Source: Paludisphaera mucosa
GTDB lineage: Bacteria > Planctomycetota > Planctomycetia > Isosphaerales > Isosphaeraceae
Reading direction: 5' to 3'
Length of the DNA: 64,000 nt
Assembly (NCBI RefSeq): GCF_029589435.1
Contig: NZ_JARRAG010000002.1
Location: 2,728,001-2,792,000, forward strand
This document shows, one piece after another, positions 55,559-64,000 of this stretch (the stretch's first letter is position 1; each line of letters starts with the position of its first letter). The notes under the pieces are model-generated. The model saw nothing but the letters and a program-made list of their open reading frames with translations. It did no database searches and was not told the DNA's origin. Position numbers and translations under genes: made by a program.

Positions 55559-56476
55559 TCAGCGTCCGTCCGGCTCGAACAGCCTGACCTCCGGATGCAT
55601 CGTGTAGAGGCGATCGCCCTCGGGGCTCGGGACCAGCACGGCGCTCGAGCAGTTACCGCCGACGATCGGGTTGCCGGGGTATTTCTCCCAGTGGACGAGG
55701 TCCCGGGAGCGGGCGAGGTTGGTGGTCCAGTCGCGGACGGCCGCGTCGGCGAGCGCGTGATAGAACATGTAGTAGAAGCCGTCGCGACGGACGACCTGGT
55801 TCACGGCGATCATCGCCCGGTCGAAGGGCTCGGGCCCGCGGGCCAGGACGGGTTCGTCCTTGACGTTCTTCCACACCTTGAGGTCGCGACTCGTCGCCAG
55901 CCAGACGCCCTGGTCCCCGCGCTCGTAGAAGAGGCGCCACACGCCGTCCTCGTGCCAGGCGGTCGGCGTGCCGAACGAGCCGGGCCCGATGGGCGAGCCG
56001 TCGACCTTGCGGACGTCGAGCGGCCCGTGGTCGGTCCATCGAACGCCGTCGAGCGACGACAACCGGTGGGCGACGTCCCCCCTCCCCTCGGCGAACATGT
56101 GGTACGTCCCGTCCACCCGGACGACGCAGACGTCCTCGACCCACGACGCACGGAACACGGGATTGGCCGGATCACGCCTCCAGGCCTTGCCGTCGATCGA
56201 CGTGGCCCGGCCCAGCGACATCGTCGTGGGCCGGTCGCGGTCATACCCGGTATACCAGAGGGTATAACCGCCGCCCTCCGGCAAGACGAACCCGCGCTCG
56301 CGGATCTTGCGATCCCAGGTATCCTCGCCCGTGCCCCGGAAGACCGGATTCCCCTCGACCGGCCGCCACCCCGTGAACCGCCACGGCTCCTCGAATGCGC
56401 CCGCCGAGGCCCCGCCCGAGACCATCAACCCGATCCCCAGGATCGCCCGCAACATCGACTTCAACATGCTCGACAC
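55559..56476 (-). CDS. Secreted five-bladed propeller glycosidase-like protein (GH43/GH130-like)
   Basis: About 305 residues with a signal peptide (IGLMVSGGASAGA). Blade motifs repeat: GGGYTLWYTGYDRDRPTTM, GTYHMFAEGRGDVAHRLSS, GVWRLFYERGDQGVWLATS and DGFYYMFYHALADAAVRDW, with SRDLKVWKN/SRDLVHWEK turns. These are characteristic of GH43/GH68/GH117/GH130 propellers. The catalytic acids cannot be assigned by eye. An ATG 9 bases later is an alternative start. The family call at fold level is good; activity is unknown. Confidence 0.8.
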   Translation of the reverse strand: MSSMLKSMLRAILGIGLMVSGGASAGAFEEPWRFTGWRPVEGNPVFRGTGEDTWDRKIRERGFVLPEGGGYTLWYTGYDRDRPTTMSLGRATSIDGKAWRRDPANPVFRASWVEDVCVVRVDGTYHMFAEGRGDVAHRLSSLDGVRWTDHGPLDVRKVDGSPIGPGSFGTPTAWHEDGVWRLFYERGDQGVWLATSRDLKVWKNVKDEPVLARGPEPFDRAMIAVNQVVRRDGFYYMFYHALADAAVRDWTTNLARSRDLVHWEKYPGNPIVGGNCSSAVLVPSPEGDRLYTMHPEVRLFEPDGR

Positions 56477-56555
56477 ACCCTCCGACCATTTCGACCACGT
56501 TCGCCTTGCATCGCCGACCTCTCGCCGCTAATCTAATCCTGACCCGAAGCTGATC

Positions 56556-56628
56556 GGGGCGGTAGCTCAATTGGGAGAGCGCAGCGTTCGCAATGCTGAG
56601 GTTGAGGGTTCGATCCCCTTCCGCTCCA
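56556..56628 (+). tRNA. tRNA-Ala (anticodon CGC)
   Basis: A 73-base cloverleaf: acceptor GGGGCGG with CCGCTCC (one G-U pair), D arm GCTC...GAGC, anticodon stem CAGCG/TGCTG with loop TTCGCAA (anticodon CGC), T loop TTCGATC and discriminator A. CCA is not encoded. It is next to an integrase remnant, so its 3' end may have served as an attachment site. Confidence 0.95.
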
Positions 56629-56632
56629 TTCG

Positions 56633-56663
56633 TCCTAACTGGTTTTAAAAAACCAATTTAGGA
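56633..56663 (+). terminator. Terminator-like hairpin after tRNA-Ala
   Basis: TCCTAACTGGTTTT and AAAACCAATTTAGGA form a nearly perfect inverted repeat 4 bases after the tRNA. It is notably AT-rich in this GC-rich genome and is well placed to stop the tRNA transcript. Confidence 0.65.
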
Positions 56664-56753
56664 CATCCGCCGACCCCCGGCGGATCGGCCGAATGACTCC
56701 AAGATAGCCGGTCGTGCACCGTCTCTGGAGTTTTGGCCCATTATCACGCCCGT

Positions 56754-56840
56754 CCCTGGGCCCCGGCCTATCGGGATCACCAGGCCTCAGGCCAGGCGCT
56801 CATCAACCTGAACGGGAGGCCGATCGACCAGGGTCGGCAC
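56754..56840 (+). pseudogene. Remnant of tyrosine recombinase N-terminus
   Basis: The frame reads WAPAYRDHQASGQALINLN followed by GRPIDQGRHGS. This is the signature start of planctomycete tyrosine integrases (pattern PxYRxHKxSGQAxVTLNGRDxYLGxxGS), from family recollection. After about 35 codons the resemblance stops and no catalytic domain follows. It begins about 125 bases from tRNA-Ala, the natural place for an integrase that used that tRNA as attachment site. It is a scar of a lost element. Confidence 0.65.
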
Positions 56841-57201
56841 GGTTCCCTACGCTTCGGCGGAGACCGATCGGCCCTGTCCTCAGACTTCTGCCCTCGGTCC
56901 GTTGTCGCCGCCGCGAGGCGGCCACGCGATCATCGGGCTGCGGGATTTCACGATCGCGGCCACAGGATGCAGCCGCAGGGGCGCTTCATCCTCCCATCGC
57001 CCTCGTCCCGACGCCGACCGCGATCATGGTCGCGACGACGAGCGTCAGGGAGATCAGGAAGAACCGCACGATCGTGCTCACGCTCGGGAAGGGCTTTCGC
57101 GTGACGGCTCGAAAGGTGACGTCGAGCAGTCCGAAGGCCAGGCACAGGCCGGCGATGACCATGATTGCAGGGATCATGATCATCGAGCCGGATCCATCCC
57201 G

Positions 57202-57211
57202 TCCTCCCGCC
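57202..57211. repeat. Left copy of 10-bp target site duplication
   Basis: TCCTCCCGCC directly abuts the left inverted repeat. The identical sequence at 58491-58500 abuts the right one. ISAs1-family elements are known to make 8-10 bp duplications. Confidence 0.9.
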
Positions 57212-58490
57212 CAGGGCGATTGCGCCATGATGGGTGATTTGCGAAGATCTTGACGATCGGCCTACGGCGGCCGGGCGGGGGCTCGGTTGCGGGAGGCCGA
57301 CGGCCGAGGTCCTCGATCATGTCGCAGCCGTCTCCCGAGTCCGATCTCGACTCTCCGTCGATCCGCCTTCAGGACCACTTCGCGAGCCTGACCGACCCGC
57401 GTCGTCGCAAGGTCACGTATCCGCTGGCCAACATCGTGACCATCGCGGTCTGCGCGGTGATCTGCGGGGCCGACGACTTCGTCGCCATCGCCACCTGGGG
57501 GCGGCTGAAGCGGGACTGGCTGGCGACGATCCTCGACCTCTCGGCCGGGATTCCGTCGCACGACCGCTTCAACGCGATCTTCCAGGTCCTGGACCCCGGA
57601 GCCTTCGAGAAGTGCCTGCTGAGCTGGATCTCCGAGCTTCACGAGGCCACCGCCGGCCAGGTCGTGGCGATCGACGGCAAGACGTTGCGCGGCAGCTTCG
57701 ACCGGGCGTCGGGCAAGTCGGCGATCCACATGGTGTCGGCCTGGGCGACGGCGAACCGGCTCAGCCTCGGGCAGGTCGTCGTCGAGGAGAAGTCGAACGA
57801 GATCCCGGCGATCCCGGCGTTGCTGAAGCTGCTGGAGCTGAAGGGCTGCCTGGTGACGATCGACGCGATGGGCTGCCAGACGGCGATCGCCGAAGCGGTC
57901 CTGGCTCGCGAGGCCGACTACGTCCTGGCGGTGAAGGACAACCAACCGACGCTGCGTCGGGCGATCGAAGACTTCTTCACGAGTCAGATGGAGGACGACT
58001 TCGCGAAGGTCGAGGTGGGCCGGTTCGAGACGAGGGAGACGGCCCACGGCCGCGTCGAACACAGGGCCTACTACATCTGCGACGCGCCGGCCGACCTCGC
58101 CGACCGTGAACGTTGGAAGGGCCTGGCGGCGATCGGCGTCGCGATCAACATATCCACCCGCGACGGCAGGTCGAGCGACGCGGTGCGGTACTACATCCTG
58201 AGCCGCCGCCCCGACGCCCGGGCGTTCGCCGACGCGGTGCGAGGCCACTGGACGATCGAGAATTCGCTGCACTGGCAGCTCGACGTGACCTTCGGCGAGG
58301 ACGCCTGCCGCGTCCGCACGGGCCTGGCCGACGCCAACCTGAGCGTCGTCCGCCGCGCCGCGTTGGGCCTGCTCAAGAACGAGAAGTCCGAGAAGATCGG
58401 CGTGAAGAACAAACGCCTCGCCGCCGCATGCAATACACGCTATATGGAGAAAGTCCTCGCCGGATCATGACTTATGGTGCAATCGCCCTG
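57212..58490 (+). mobile_element. Complete ISAs1-family insertion sequence, 1,279 bp
   Basis: The ends are inverted repeats: left CAGGGCGATTGCGCCAT and right (reverse complement) CAGGGCGATTGCACCAT, 16 of 17 identical. They are flanked by perfect 10-bp direct repeats. A single full-length transposase lies between. Intact ends and perfect duplications point to a recent insertion, possibly still mobile. Confidence 0.93.
57319..58470 (+). CDS. ISAs1 family transposase (DDE type)
   Basis: A 383-residue transposase starting at ATG 57319 (MSQPSPESDLDSPS). HFASLTDPRRRKVTYPLANI is the ISAs1/H-repeat N-terminal signature. The catalytic triad is visible as VVAIDGKTLRGSF (Asp), LVTIDAMGCQTAIA (Asp) and HWTIENSLHWQLDVTFGEDA (Glu). 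It has no frameshift. It moves the surrounding element by cut-and-paste; the stop lies 20 bases inside the right end. Confidence 0.95.
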   Translation: MSQPSPESDLDSPSIRLQDHFASLTDPRRRKVTYPLANIVTIAVCAVICGADDFVAIATWGRLKRDWLATILDLSAGIPSHDRFNAIFQVLDPGAFEKCLLSWISELHEATAGQVVAIDGKTLRGSFDRASGKSAIHMVSAWATANRLSLGQVVVEEKSNEIPAIPALLKLLELKGCLVTIDAMGCQTAIAEAVLAREADYVLAVKDNQPTLRRAIEDFFTSQMEDDFAKVEVGRFETRETAHGRVEHRAYYICDAPADLADRERWKGLAAIGVAINISTRDGRSSDAVRYYILSRRPDARAFADAVRGHWTIENSLHWQLDVTFGEDACRVRTGLADANLSVVRRAALGLLKNEKSEKIGVKNKRLAAACNTRYMEKVLAGS

Positions 58491-58500
58491 TCCTCCCGCC
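58491..58500. repeat. Right copy of 10-bp target site duplication
   Basis: TCCTCCCGCC directly follows the right inverted repeat and matches the left copy exactly. Confidence 0.9.
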
Positions 58501-58848
58501 GGCGGCGCGATCATGGAGAGGATTTCGACCAGGAAGCCGATCCCCAGCAGGAGCCCGCCCTGGAGGAGCAGGAAGTAAAACGCGAGCCCGGCCCCGGCGA
58601 AGGCGAGAAGTCCGACGACGAGCTGGATGGTTCGATTGGGCGAGGGTTTGGGGTCGGCCGAATCGCCGGGGACGACCCAATCCGTCGGTTGGGTGTTCAT
58701 GAGATTGATCTCCACAGGTGTGTATTCAGTGACTCCTTTCCTGCATGAAAGAAGCGGGCTGGAACGTGCCATGCGACGGTTTCGGGTGCGAGCCGCCCGC
58801 GACGGAAGGTCGGGTTGGGATTTATCTTAATGTCCGGGATCTTTCCGG

Positions 58849-59928
58849 TCAGAAGGCGTCGGACGAGACGACTTCGCTCCCGCCGCGGGTGCCGAGGCCT
58901 TGCCAGGTCGCCGCGTCGACCGAGTCCTTGATGAACTGCACGTGGCCGTCGCAGAAGAGCGACTCCACCCCGCCGGGGTGACGGCTGCGGGCGGTCACGT
59001 TCAGCGAGAGGTTGCGCCAGTCCGCGGTCGACTTGTCGCTGTGGGGCAGTCCCCCGCGGCAGTCGTAACGCTTGTCGTTCGGCGGCCGGCGGTGGTTGTA
59101 CATGCTGTGCCCCGGGGCCCCGTAGAGCCACTTGATGCCGCGGGTCGGCTGGAAGCCCGGCGGTGACGAGGTCAGGCAGCGGGCCGCGTAGTCGTCGTCG
59201 GAGACGATGGGCGGGCCGTTGCCGGCCGCGTTGTTGCCGGTGATGACGAACCCGCCGAGCGGCTCGCGGGCGAAGGCGGCCGGCCCGCTGAAGCCGGTCG
59301 GGGCGCCGGCCGAGGAGCGGATCGACTCGCTGATCGCCACCGTCTGCGAGGTCCCGTCCGTGATGGCCGCAAGCCGCACGGCCGAGTTCTCGAAGAGGAT
59401 GCCGTCGGGCGGCGTCATCGGCGCGGGCGGCGTCTGGACCACCGAATAGCCCGAACCCACGTTCAGCAGGTAGTTGTGGCCCGAGTACATGCCGCCGCCG
59501 ACCTGGACCATCGGCGGCCCGCCGTCGGACGGGCAGAGGAACATGGAGACGACCATCACGGCCGCGGTCTGGTTCGCGGCGGCGCTGGTGGTCGTGTAGT
59601 CGGGGTCGGGGTTCATGCTGAAGTTCATCGTGTTGAAGACGGCCCCCTGCTCCAGGAACGGGAGCATCTGCGAATAGGCCCCCCAGCAGCGGCCGTTGCC
59701 GGCGACGTAGGTGTTGATCCGGCCCGGCGGGAAGACGCCGTTGGCCGATTCGTAGTTGTGGAGCGCCAGCCCGATCTGCTTCAGGTTGTTGGAGCAGCTC
59801 ATGCGGCGGGCCGCCTCCCGCGCCGCCTGGACGGCCGGGAGGAGCAGGGCGATGAGGACGGCGATGATGGCGATGACCACCAACAGCTCAATGAGCGTGA
59901 AGGCGGCGCGACGACGGAGGATACTCAT
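58849..59928 (-). CDS. DUF1559 protein with prepilin-type N-terminus (copy 4)
   Basis: A 359-residue protein, ATG at 59928 ([20 protein letters not shown]). It carries [37 protein letters not shown] and the C-terminal [20 protein letters not shown]. The upstream frame is open, but a start there would add a long basic leader unlike the family. It is divergent from the molybdate-type regulator, with a palindrome between them, and the gene after it was broken by the IS. Confidence 0.95.
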   Translation of the reverse strand: MSILRRRAAFTLIELLVVIAIIAVLIALLLPAVQAAREAARRMSCSNNLKQIGLALHNYESANGVFPPGRINTYVAGNGRCWGAYSQMLPFLEQGAVFNTMNFSMNPDPDYTTTSAAANQTAAVMVVSMFLCPSDGGPPMVQVGGGMYSGHNYLLNVGSGYSVVQTPPAPMTPPDGILFENSAVRLAAITDGTSQTVAISESIRSSAGAPTGFSGPAAFAREPLGGFVITGNNAAGNGPPIVSDDDYAARCLTSSPPGFQPTRGIKWLYGAPGHSMYNHRRPPNDKRYDCRGGLPHSDKSTADWRNLSLNVTARSRHPGGVESLFCDGHVQFIKDSVDAATWQGLGTRGGSEVVSSDAF

Positions 59929-59961
59929 GAATAGGCCCGGGTGATACAGTCGTGTCCGTCT

Positions 59962-59979
59962 CCGACACCAACGTGTCGG
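59962..59979. promoter_or_regulatory. Operator-like palindrome between divergent genes
   Basis: CCGACAC, 4 bases, GTGTCGG form a perfect 7-bp inverted repeat. It is 34 bases from the DUF1559 start and about 54 bases from the regulator start, so a dimeric protein bound here could control both. If the regulator began at the GTG at 59952 it would be inside the gene, which I consider less likely. Confidence 0.5.
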
Positions 59980-60032
59980 GCTTCCTGTTATACGGGGTTG
60001 AACGGTTCGATTCAATCGTGGCGCCAACGGAT

Positions 60033-61100
60033 ATGATCATGGCAAACTCCCTCGCGCTCGACACGAATCTCCGCGGCAGCCGGCTCCTGCGGGGCTGGTC
60101 GCAGGAGGATTTGGCCCGAGCCTCCGGCCTCTCGCGTGCGGGCGTCAGCGCCATCGAGACCGGGCGCCTCGTCCCCTCGGCCGCGGCGGCCCTCGCCCTG
60201 GCCGCGGCGCTCGACTGCCGCGTCGAGGACCTGTTCCGCCTGCGGGGGCCCGACGTCCCCGAGGCGGCCTGGGCGTGGCCCCCGGGTCGCGAGCCGTGCC
60301 GATACTGGCGGGCCGAGGTCGGCGGCCGGCGAATGCTCTATCCGTACGAGCCGACCCTCGCGGGGGCCGTCGCCCACGACGGGGTCTTCGAGGGCGGACG
60401 CTTCCGCGAGGGCGACGAGGACGAGGCGGGCCGGACGCTGGTGATGGCCGGCTGCGACCCCGCGGTTGGATTCCTGGCCGCCGGGCTGGCCCGGGTCGCG
60501 AACGTCCGGCTCATCGCCCTGCCTCGTTCCAGCCGGGCGGCCCTGGACCTCCTCGGCCGCGGCCTGGTCCACGTCGCGGGCGTCCATCTCGCGGGGGCCG
60601 ACGAGCCGGGCGGCAACGGGTCGATCGTCCGCGAGGCGCTGGGAGCGGGCTACGAGCTGGTCCGCGCAGCCTCCTGGGAGGAAGGCGTCGCCCTCGCGCC
60701 CTGCGTGCGCGCCTCGTCCGTGCGGGCGGCCGTCGATTCGAAGCTCCGCTGGGTGGGTCGGGAGATCGGGTCGGGGGCGCGACGGTGTCTCGATGAGCTT
60801 CTGGAAGGCCGGAGCCCGCCGCGAAGGATCGCCTCGGACCACCGCGGCGTGGCCGAGGCGGTGCGACACGGCTGGGCCGACGCGGGCGTCTGCCTGCGAC
60901 TGGTCGTCGAGGAAGCGGGCCTGGGCTTCCTGCCCGTCCGAAACGAGGGCTACGATCTGTGCTTCCCCGAGCGGCTGGAGGGGGACCATCGGATCCAGGC
61001 CCTACTGCGGGTGCTGCGTTCCCCGTCCCATCGCAAGCTGCTGGGGGAGTTGCCCGGCTACGACAGCGCCGAGACAGGGGAGCTGCGACCGGTCGACTGA
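60033..61100 (+). CDS. Helix-turn-helix regulator with periplasmic-binding-like domain (molybdate type)
   Basis: About 355 residues. An XRE-type helix-turn-helix is at the N-terminus ([20 protein letters not shown], then [20 protein letters not shown]). The rest is a PBP-like substrate-binding domain ([56 protein letters not shown]) seen in proteins linked to molybdate or tungstate sensing. An ATG at 60039 is an alternative start. The next genes are molybdenum-related, supporting the role. It probably senses an oxyanion and controls the adjacent genes. Confidence 0.85.
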   Translation: MIMANSLALDTNLRGSRLLRGWSQEDLARASGLSRAGVSAIETGRLVPSAAAALALAAALDCRVEDLFRLRGPDVPEAAWAWPPGREPCRYWRAEVGGRRMLYPYEPTLAGAVAHDGVFEGGRFREGDEDEAGRTLVMAGCDPAVGFLAAGLARVANVRLIALPRSSRAALDLLGRGLVHVAGVHLAGADEPGGNGSIVREALGAGYELVRAASWEEGVALAPCVRASSVRAAVDSKLRWVGREIGSGARRCLDELLEGRSPPRRIASDHRGVAEAVRHGWADAGVCLRLVVEEAGLGFLPVRNEGYDLCFPERLEGDHRIQALLRVLRSPSHRKLLGELPGYDSAETGELRPVD

Positions 61101-61118
61101 GGGTCTCAGGATCAAAGG

Positions 61119-61651
61119 ATGCGGATCATGAGAGATCTCCACGCGGTCGGCTTGCTCGCTTCGATCGGGATTCTCGCCGGGCCCGACGCCCCGCCAGGTA
61201 GCGAGGCACAGGCCCCCCGCCCCAGGCTTCGAAGGTCCTGCTCCGAATCGGCGGCGAGGTACCAAAGCCGATCGACCTGGATGCCGAGGCCTTCGCCCGC
61301 CCGCCGCAGCGGTCGATCCGCGTCAAGGAGAGGGACGGCGCGGAGGCCGAGTTCGAGGGCGTCCCGCTCTTCGAAGGGCTGAGGGCCGCCGGGTTCCCGT
61401 TCGGGGAGGACCTCCGCGGCCCGGCTTTGGCGAATCACCTGGTGGTCGAGGCTTCCGACGGCTATCGGGCCCTGTTCGCGCTTCCGGAGCTGGACCCGTC
61501 GTTCACCGATCGCGTCATCTTGCTCGCCGACCGCCGCGCCGGCAAGCCGCTCGACGATCGGCAAGGACCTCTGCGGATCGTGGCCCCCGGCGAGAAGCGG
61601 CCGAGCTGATGGGTGCGGCAGGTCCTCGGCCTGAAAGTCGGCACGAGATGA
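61119..61651 (+). pseudogene. Molybdopterin-dependent oxidoreductase (sulfite oxidase-like), frameshifted
   Basis: The signal-peptide part (MRDLHAVGLLASIGILAG) is in one frame. After a run of six C at 61213-61218 the coding continues in another frame: SKVLLRIGGEVPKPIDLDAE, FEGVPLFEGLRAAG, ASDGYRALFALPELDPSFTD, RVILLADRRAGKPLDD, then GEKRPS. Adding one C restores a single frame. A TGA at 61607-61609 stands where the family has Arg before WVRQV, and the frame then continues to a stop at 61651. Two lesions suggest decay rather than sequencing error alone. The family is a small exported Mo-cofactor-fold protein. Confidence 0.8.
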
Positions 61652-61661
61652 GGCTCTCGGC

Positions 61662-61805
61662 TCAAGGCTTGTCGATGAGGACCTCGGACGCCTTGAGCAC
61701 GGCCTTCACCTCGTCCCCCTTTTTGAGGCCGAGCCGCTCGGCCGATCCGCGCGTCATGGCGGCGACCAGTTCGACGTCGCCGACGGCCGTGACGACCTCA
61801 GCCAT
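61662..61805 (-). pseudogene. Truncated TOBE (molbindin-like) domain protein
   Basis: The frame reads MAEVVTAVGDVELVAAMTRG followed by SAERLGLKKGDEVKAVLKAS and VLIDKP, the C-terminal two-thirds of a Mop/TOBE molybdate-binding domain. The N-terminal strand (normally near MxISARNxLxG) is missing: upstream codons (REFLEQPHARSCALSDV) do not match. Only 47 residues remain from the internal ATG. It is convergent with the broken oxidoreductase, so two of the three molybdenum genes here look damaged. Confidence 0.65.
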
Positions 61806-61899
61806 GACGTCGCTGAGGGCGCAGGACCGGGCGTGAGGTTGCTCCAGGAATTCGCGGCCGGCGGTCGACCGAGTCCTGGCGTCGAACGACGGCGAGGGC

Positions 61900-64000
61900 T
61901 CACCTCGGCTCCGGCCGGCTGAGGTGCTTGTGGAGGAATCGGAAGGTCCCCTTGCCGTTGATCGTGTGGGGGCCGTCGAAGACCTCCATCTCGCAGCGGT
62001 CGCCGATCTTGAGCCGGGCGTCGTAGAGGTTGAACACCTTGGCGAACTCGTACGCCACGGCCTCGTCGGACGAGACGCCGTCGTGATGGCCGCGTTCGAC
62101 CATGAACGGCCGAGGCGCGATCAGCGCGGCCATCTCCGCATAGTTGAACGTGCTCCCCAGGTCGAACTCGAAGATCTCGTACTCTCCGGTCCGGACGTAG
62201 CTGTGCGGGCTTCGCGTCGACGCGTTCTTCCAGACCCATTCGTTGAAGTCGGCCGAGCATATGGAAAGGCAGTAGTTCTCGACCAGCGGCGGGATCCGCA
62301 TGGCCGACTTCCCGCCGTAGCTCAGCCCGTAGAAGGCGATCCGCGCGGGGTCGACCTGAGGCAGGGTCTTCAGCCAATCGGTGATCTGCTGATGCTGGGG
62401 GACGATCATCGAGAAGAGCGTCTTGCCGAGCGGATTGGCCTTGCGCTGGAGGGTGCGGAAGCGGTCCTCGAAGATGTACAGATTCTGGGGTGCGAACGTG
62501 ATGAAGCCTCGCTCCGCCAGCCGGACCGCGTATTTGTGATAGGCCGGGTTCTCGACCCGGGGGTCGGCGAGGTCCGTCGGCCGCCCTTCCAGGCCGTGCT
62601 GGCAGACGACCACGGGGCGTTTCTCGCCCTCCTTCATCCCCTTCGGCATCAGCAGGATCCCCGAGGCGAAGAGGTCGGGGAAGACGTCCATGACGACCTC
62701 GTAGCCCGTGAAGCCGGGCTCGTCGAAGATCTGCCGCGAGCGGACGTTCGGCGGGAGCCTTTCAAGGTCGAAGCGGCCGACGACCTCGGTCGCGAACCGC
62801 TCGCGATAGGGCTCGACCGTCTTCGCGTAGGCCTCGATCGACGTCGTGTCGAGGTCCTTCATGAACTCCTTGCGGACGAACGGGCTCTCGACGAGCAACT
62901 GCTGGGTGTGGCGGTCGATCTCGTGAAGCTGCCGGTCCTGACGCGCGACGAGCGCGGCGGCGGTCGGCCGCGGACCCTGCGGCGCCGGGCCGACCGGGGC
63001 GAGCTTTCGAGTGGGCTCCAGAGCGGCGAGGAACGCGGCGAGCGCGGGCTCGGACGCGAACGGTCCCTGGCCGTCTCCGCTGGCGAGGACCGAGAGGACG
63101 GGCCTCGGTTCGAGGCCGGCGATCAGCTTCCGGGCCCTTTCGACTTCCGCCTCGACCGTCGCCAACTTCGGCGTGGCGATCCGCCCCGGCGCGCCGCCCT
63201 TCCCCGGCCCGTAGACGAACTCGGGGGCCTTCGCCGCCTCGACGACGAGGGGCCGAGGGGCGATCATCGAGGCCAGTTCCGCGTCGCCGAACTGGTCGAG
63301 GAGGCCGAAGACGTTGCGATCGACGGGCTGCCGCCACACGTCGTCGCGATCGTCGAAATAGCCGCTCACGCAGGCGGCGTCGATCCTCGGGTCGAGCGCC
63401 GCGGCGTAGAGCGCGACGGCCCCCCCTTCGCCATAGCCGAAGACGCCGACCCGGGGTTCCGGCCCGGCTGCGGCGGAATCGACGATCGCCAGGACCTTCT
63501 GGACTTCCAGGCCGAGCAGCGTCCGTCCCAGCACGAACGCCGGACGTTGGAGGAATTCGCGGCTGGTCAGCTGAGCGCCGCCGCCCATGCGGGGGGCGAC
63601 CGCGCGATCGATCAGGACGGGCGCGATCACGGTGAAGCCGCTCTCGGCGAGGCGTCGGGCGACCTGACGCTCGGGCGGGAGGCCGGGCTCGATTCCCGCG
63701 AGTTGCTCGGGAGTCTGGTCGGCGTCGGGGACGACGACGATCACCCCGCTCGACGGCCCCTCCCCCCTGGCCTGGACGAGAAGCCCCTCCCCCGTGACGT
63801 CGCCGATCACGGGCCACCGGATCGCATGGATTTCAAGCGCATCGCCGACGAACGAGACGAGCCCCTCGCCCTGGATGCGGGCGGGCTCGGCGAAAGGGAC
63901 GCGAGGATCGCGGACGCCCAGGATGTGCGCCAGCCTCCTACGATTGGGCTCGATCGACCGTGGGTAGGCCTCGGCCGAAGAGAAGTCGCGCTTCCAGTGC
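61900..64000 (-). CDS. Large alpha/beta hydrolase, dienelactone hydrolase/acetyl xylan esterase-like (5' end beyond window)
   Basis: The frame is open from 61900 to the window end, so the GTG at 63810 is not the real start. At least 699 residues are visible. Two hydrolase-like halves occur: the first with VGVFGYGEGGAVALYAAALD, the second with RPVVVCQHGLEGRPTDLAD, IAFYGLSYGGKSAMRI (nucleophile Ser), IAPRPFMVERGHHDGVS and GPHTINGKG (His). This layout is seen in secreted planctomycete hydrolases of unknown substrate. The upstream segment includes AEAYPRSIEPNRRRLAHILG. The TOBE fragment follows immediately downstream. Confidence 0.8.
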   Translation of the reverse strand, partial: HWKRDFSSAEAYPRSIEPNRRRLAHILGVRDPRVPFAEPARIQGEGLVSFVGDALEIHAIRWPVIGDVTGEGLLVQARGEGPSSGVIVVVPDADQTPEQLAGIEPGLPPERQVARRLAESGFTVIAPVLIDRAVAPRMGGGAQLTSREFLQRPAFVLGRTLLGLEVQKVLAIVDSAAAGPEPRVGVFGYGEGGAVALYAAALDPRIDAACVSGYFDDRDDVWRQPVDRNVFGLLDQFGDAELASMIAPRPLVVEAAKAPEFVYGPGKGGAPGRIATPKLATVEAEVERARKLIAGLEPRPVLSVLASGDGQGPFASEPALAAFLAALEPTRKLAPVGPAPQGPRPTAAALVARQDRQLHEIDRHTQQLLVESPFVRKEFMKDLDTTSIEAYAKTVEPYRERFATEVVGRFDLERLPPNVRSRQIFDEPGFTGYEVVMDVFPDLFASGILLMPKGMKEGEKRPVVVCQHGLEGRPTDLADPRVENPAYHKYAVRLAERGFITFAPQNLYIFEDRFRTLQRKANPLGKTLFSMIVPQHQQITDWLKTLPQVDPARIAFYGLSYGGKSAMRIPPLVENYCLSICSADFNEWVWKNASTRSPHSYVRTGEYEIFEFDLGSTFNYAEMAALIAPRPFMVERGHHDGVSSDEAVAYEFAKVFNLYDARLKIGDRCEMEVFDGPHTINGKGTFRFLHKHLSRPEPR

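Larger units (their letters stand above)
56986..58700 (-). pseudogene. Small membrane-protein gene split by the ISAs1 insertion
   Basis: The 5' part (58700-58501, MNTQPTDWVVPGDSADPKPS...) and the 3' part (57211-56986) join in frame if the insertion element and one copy of the 10-bp duplication are removed, giving a 141-residue protein. The restored junction reads MIAPPAGGRDGSGSMIMIPA. Four hydrophobic helices are predicted (about 26-45, 47-65, 76-98 and 115-136). The ribosome site GGAG precedes the ATG. It follows the DUF1559 gene at 58849 with 148 bases between. Without excision only truncated products can form. Function unknown. Confidence 0.85.

Overview
The window looks like chromosomal DNA of a planctomycete, most likely of the Isosphaeraceae type. 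The reasons are high GC, four DUF1559 proteins with a prepilin-type [20 protein letters not shown] start, two giant exported proteins with the planctomycete N-terminal motif LEDRL(V/T)P, many secreted glycoside hydrolases, and a tyrosine-recombinase remnant with a typical planctomycete N-terminus. Names are family recognition by eye; no database search was run.

Layout. (a) 1-8152: the end of an integrated island. A three-gene minus-strand operon encodes a restriction helicase-nuclease, a beta-class DNA methyltransferase and a RelE-like/UvrD helicase fusion (cut by the window start). It stops at a 3' half of a tRNA-Lys gene, which looks like an attachment-site scar. (b) 8438-16190: a plus-strand sugar-acid cluster (HpcH/HpaI aldolase, bicupin, 2-hydroxyacid dehydrogenase, SDR, sugar isomerase/epimerase) ending in a secreted alpha-L-rhamnosidase, suggesting rhamnose use. 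(c) 16301-21940: a giant NHL/Ig-repeat exported protein with 270-bp DNA repeats. (d) 22664-25763: an iron-permease-like protein, a TetR/ene-reductase pair with a visible operator, and an M15 peptidase. (e) 26102-32747: a complete tripartite RND efflux operon closed by a strong hairpin. (f) 32858-36336: two tandem lipoprotein + DUF1559 units. (g) 36818-45445: a GH-A clan hydrolase, agmatine deiminase plus N-carbamoylputrescine amidase (agmatine to putrescine), an esterase, and a RidA-SDR-SIS operon. (h) 45436-56476: a second giant exported protein, tag, DUF4239, two more glycosidase-like proteins and a third DUF1559 unit. (i) 56556-58700: tRNA-Ala(CGC), an integrase N-terminal scar, and an intact ISAs1-family element with a 10-bp target duplication inside a small membrane-protein gene whose frame is restored when the element is removed. 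(j) 58849-64000: a fourth DUF1559 protein, a molybdate-type regulator, a frameshifted molybdopterin oxidoreductase, a truncated TOBE gene, and a large partial alpha/beta hydrolase.

The best candidate for a less described system is the restriction operon at 1-7695: a RelE-fold domain fused to a UvrD helicase, coupled within a few bases to a type III-like methylase and nuclease, at a tRNA integration scar. The molybdenum patch at 59962-61805 and the IS-split gene at 56986-58700 are clear cases of gene decay that automated calls would probably miss.
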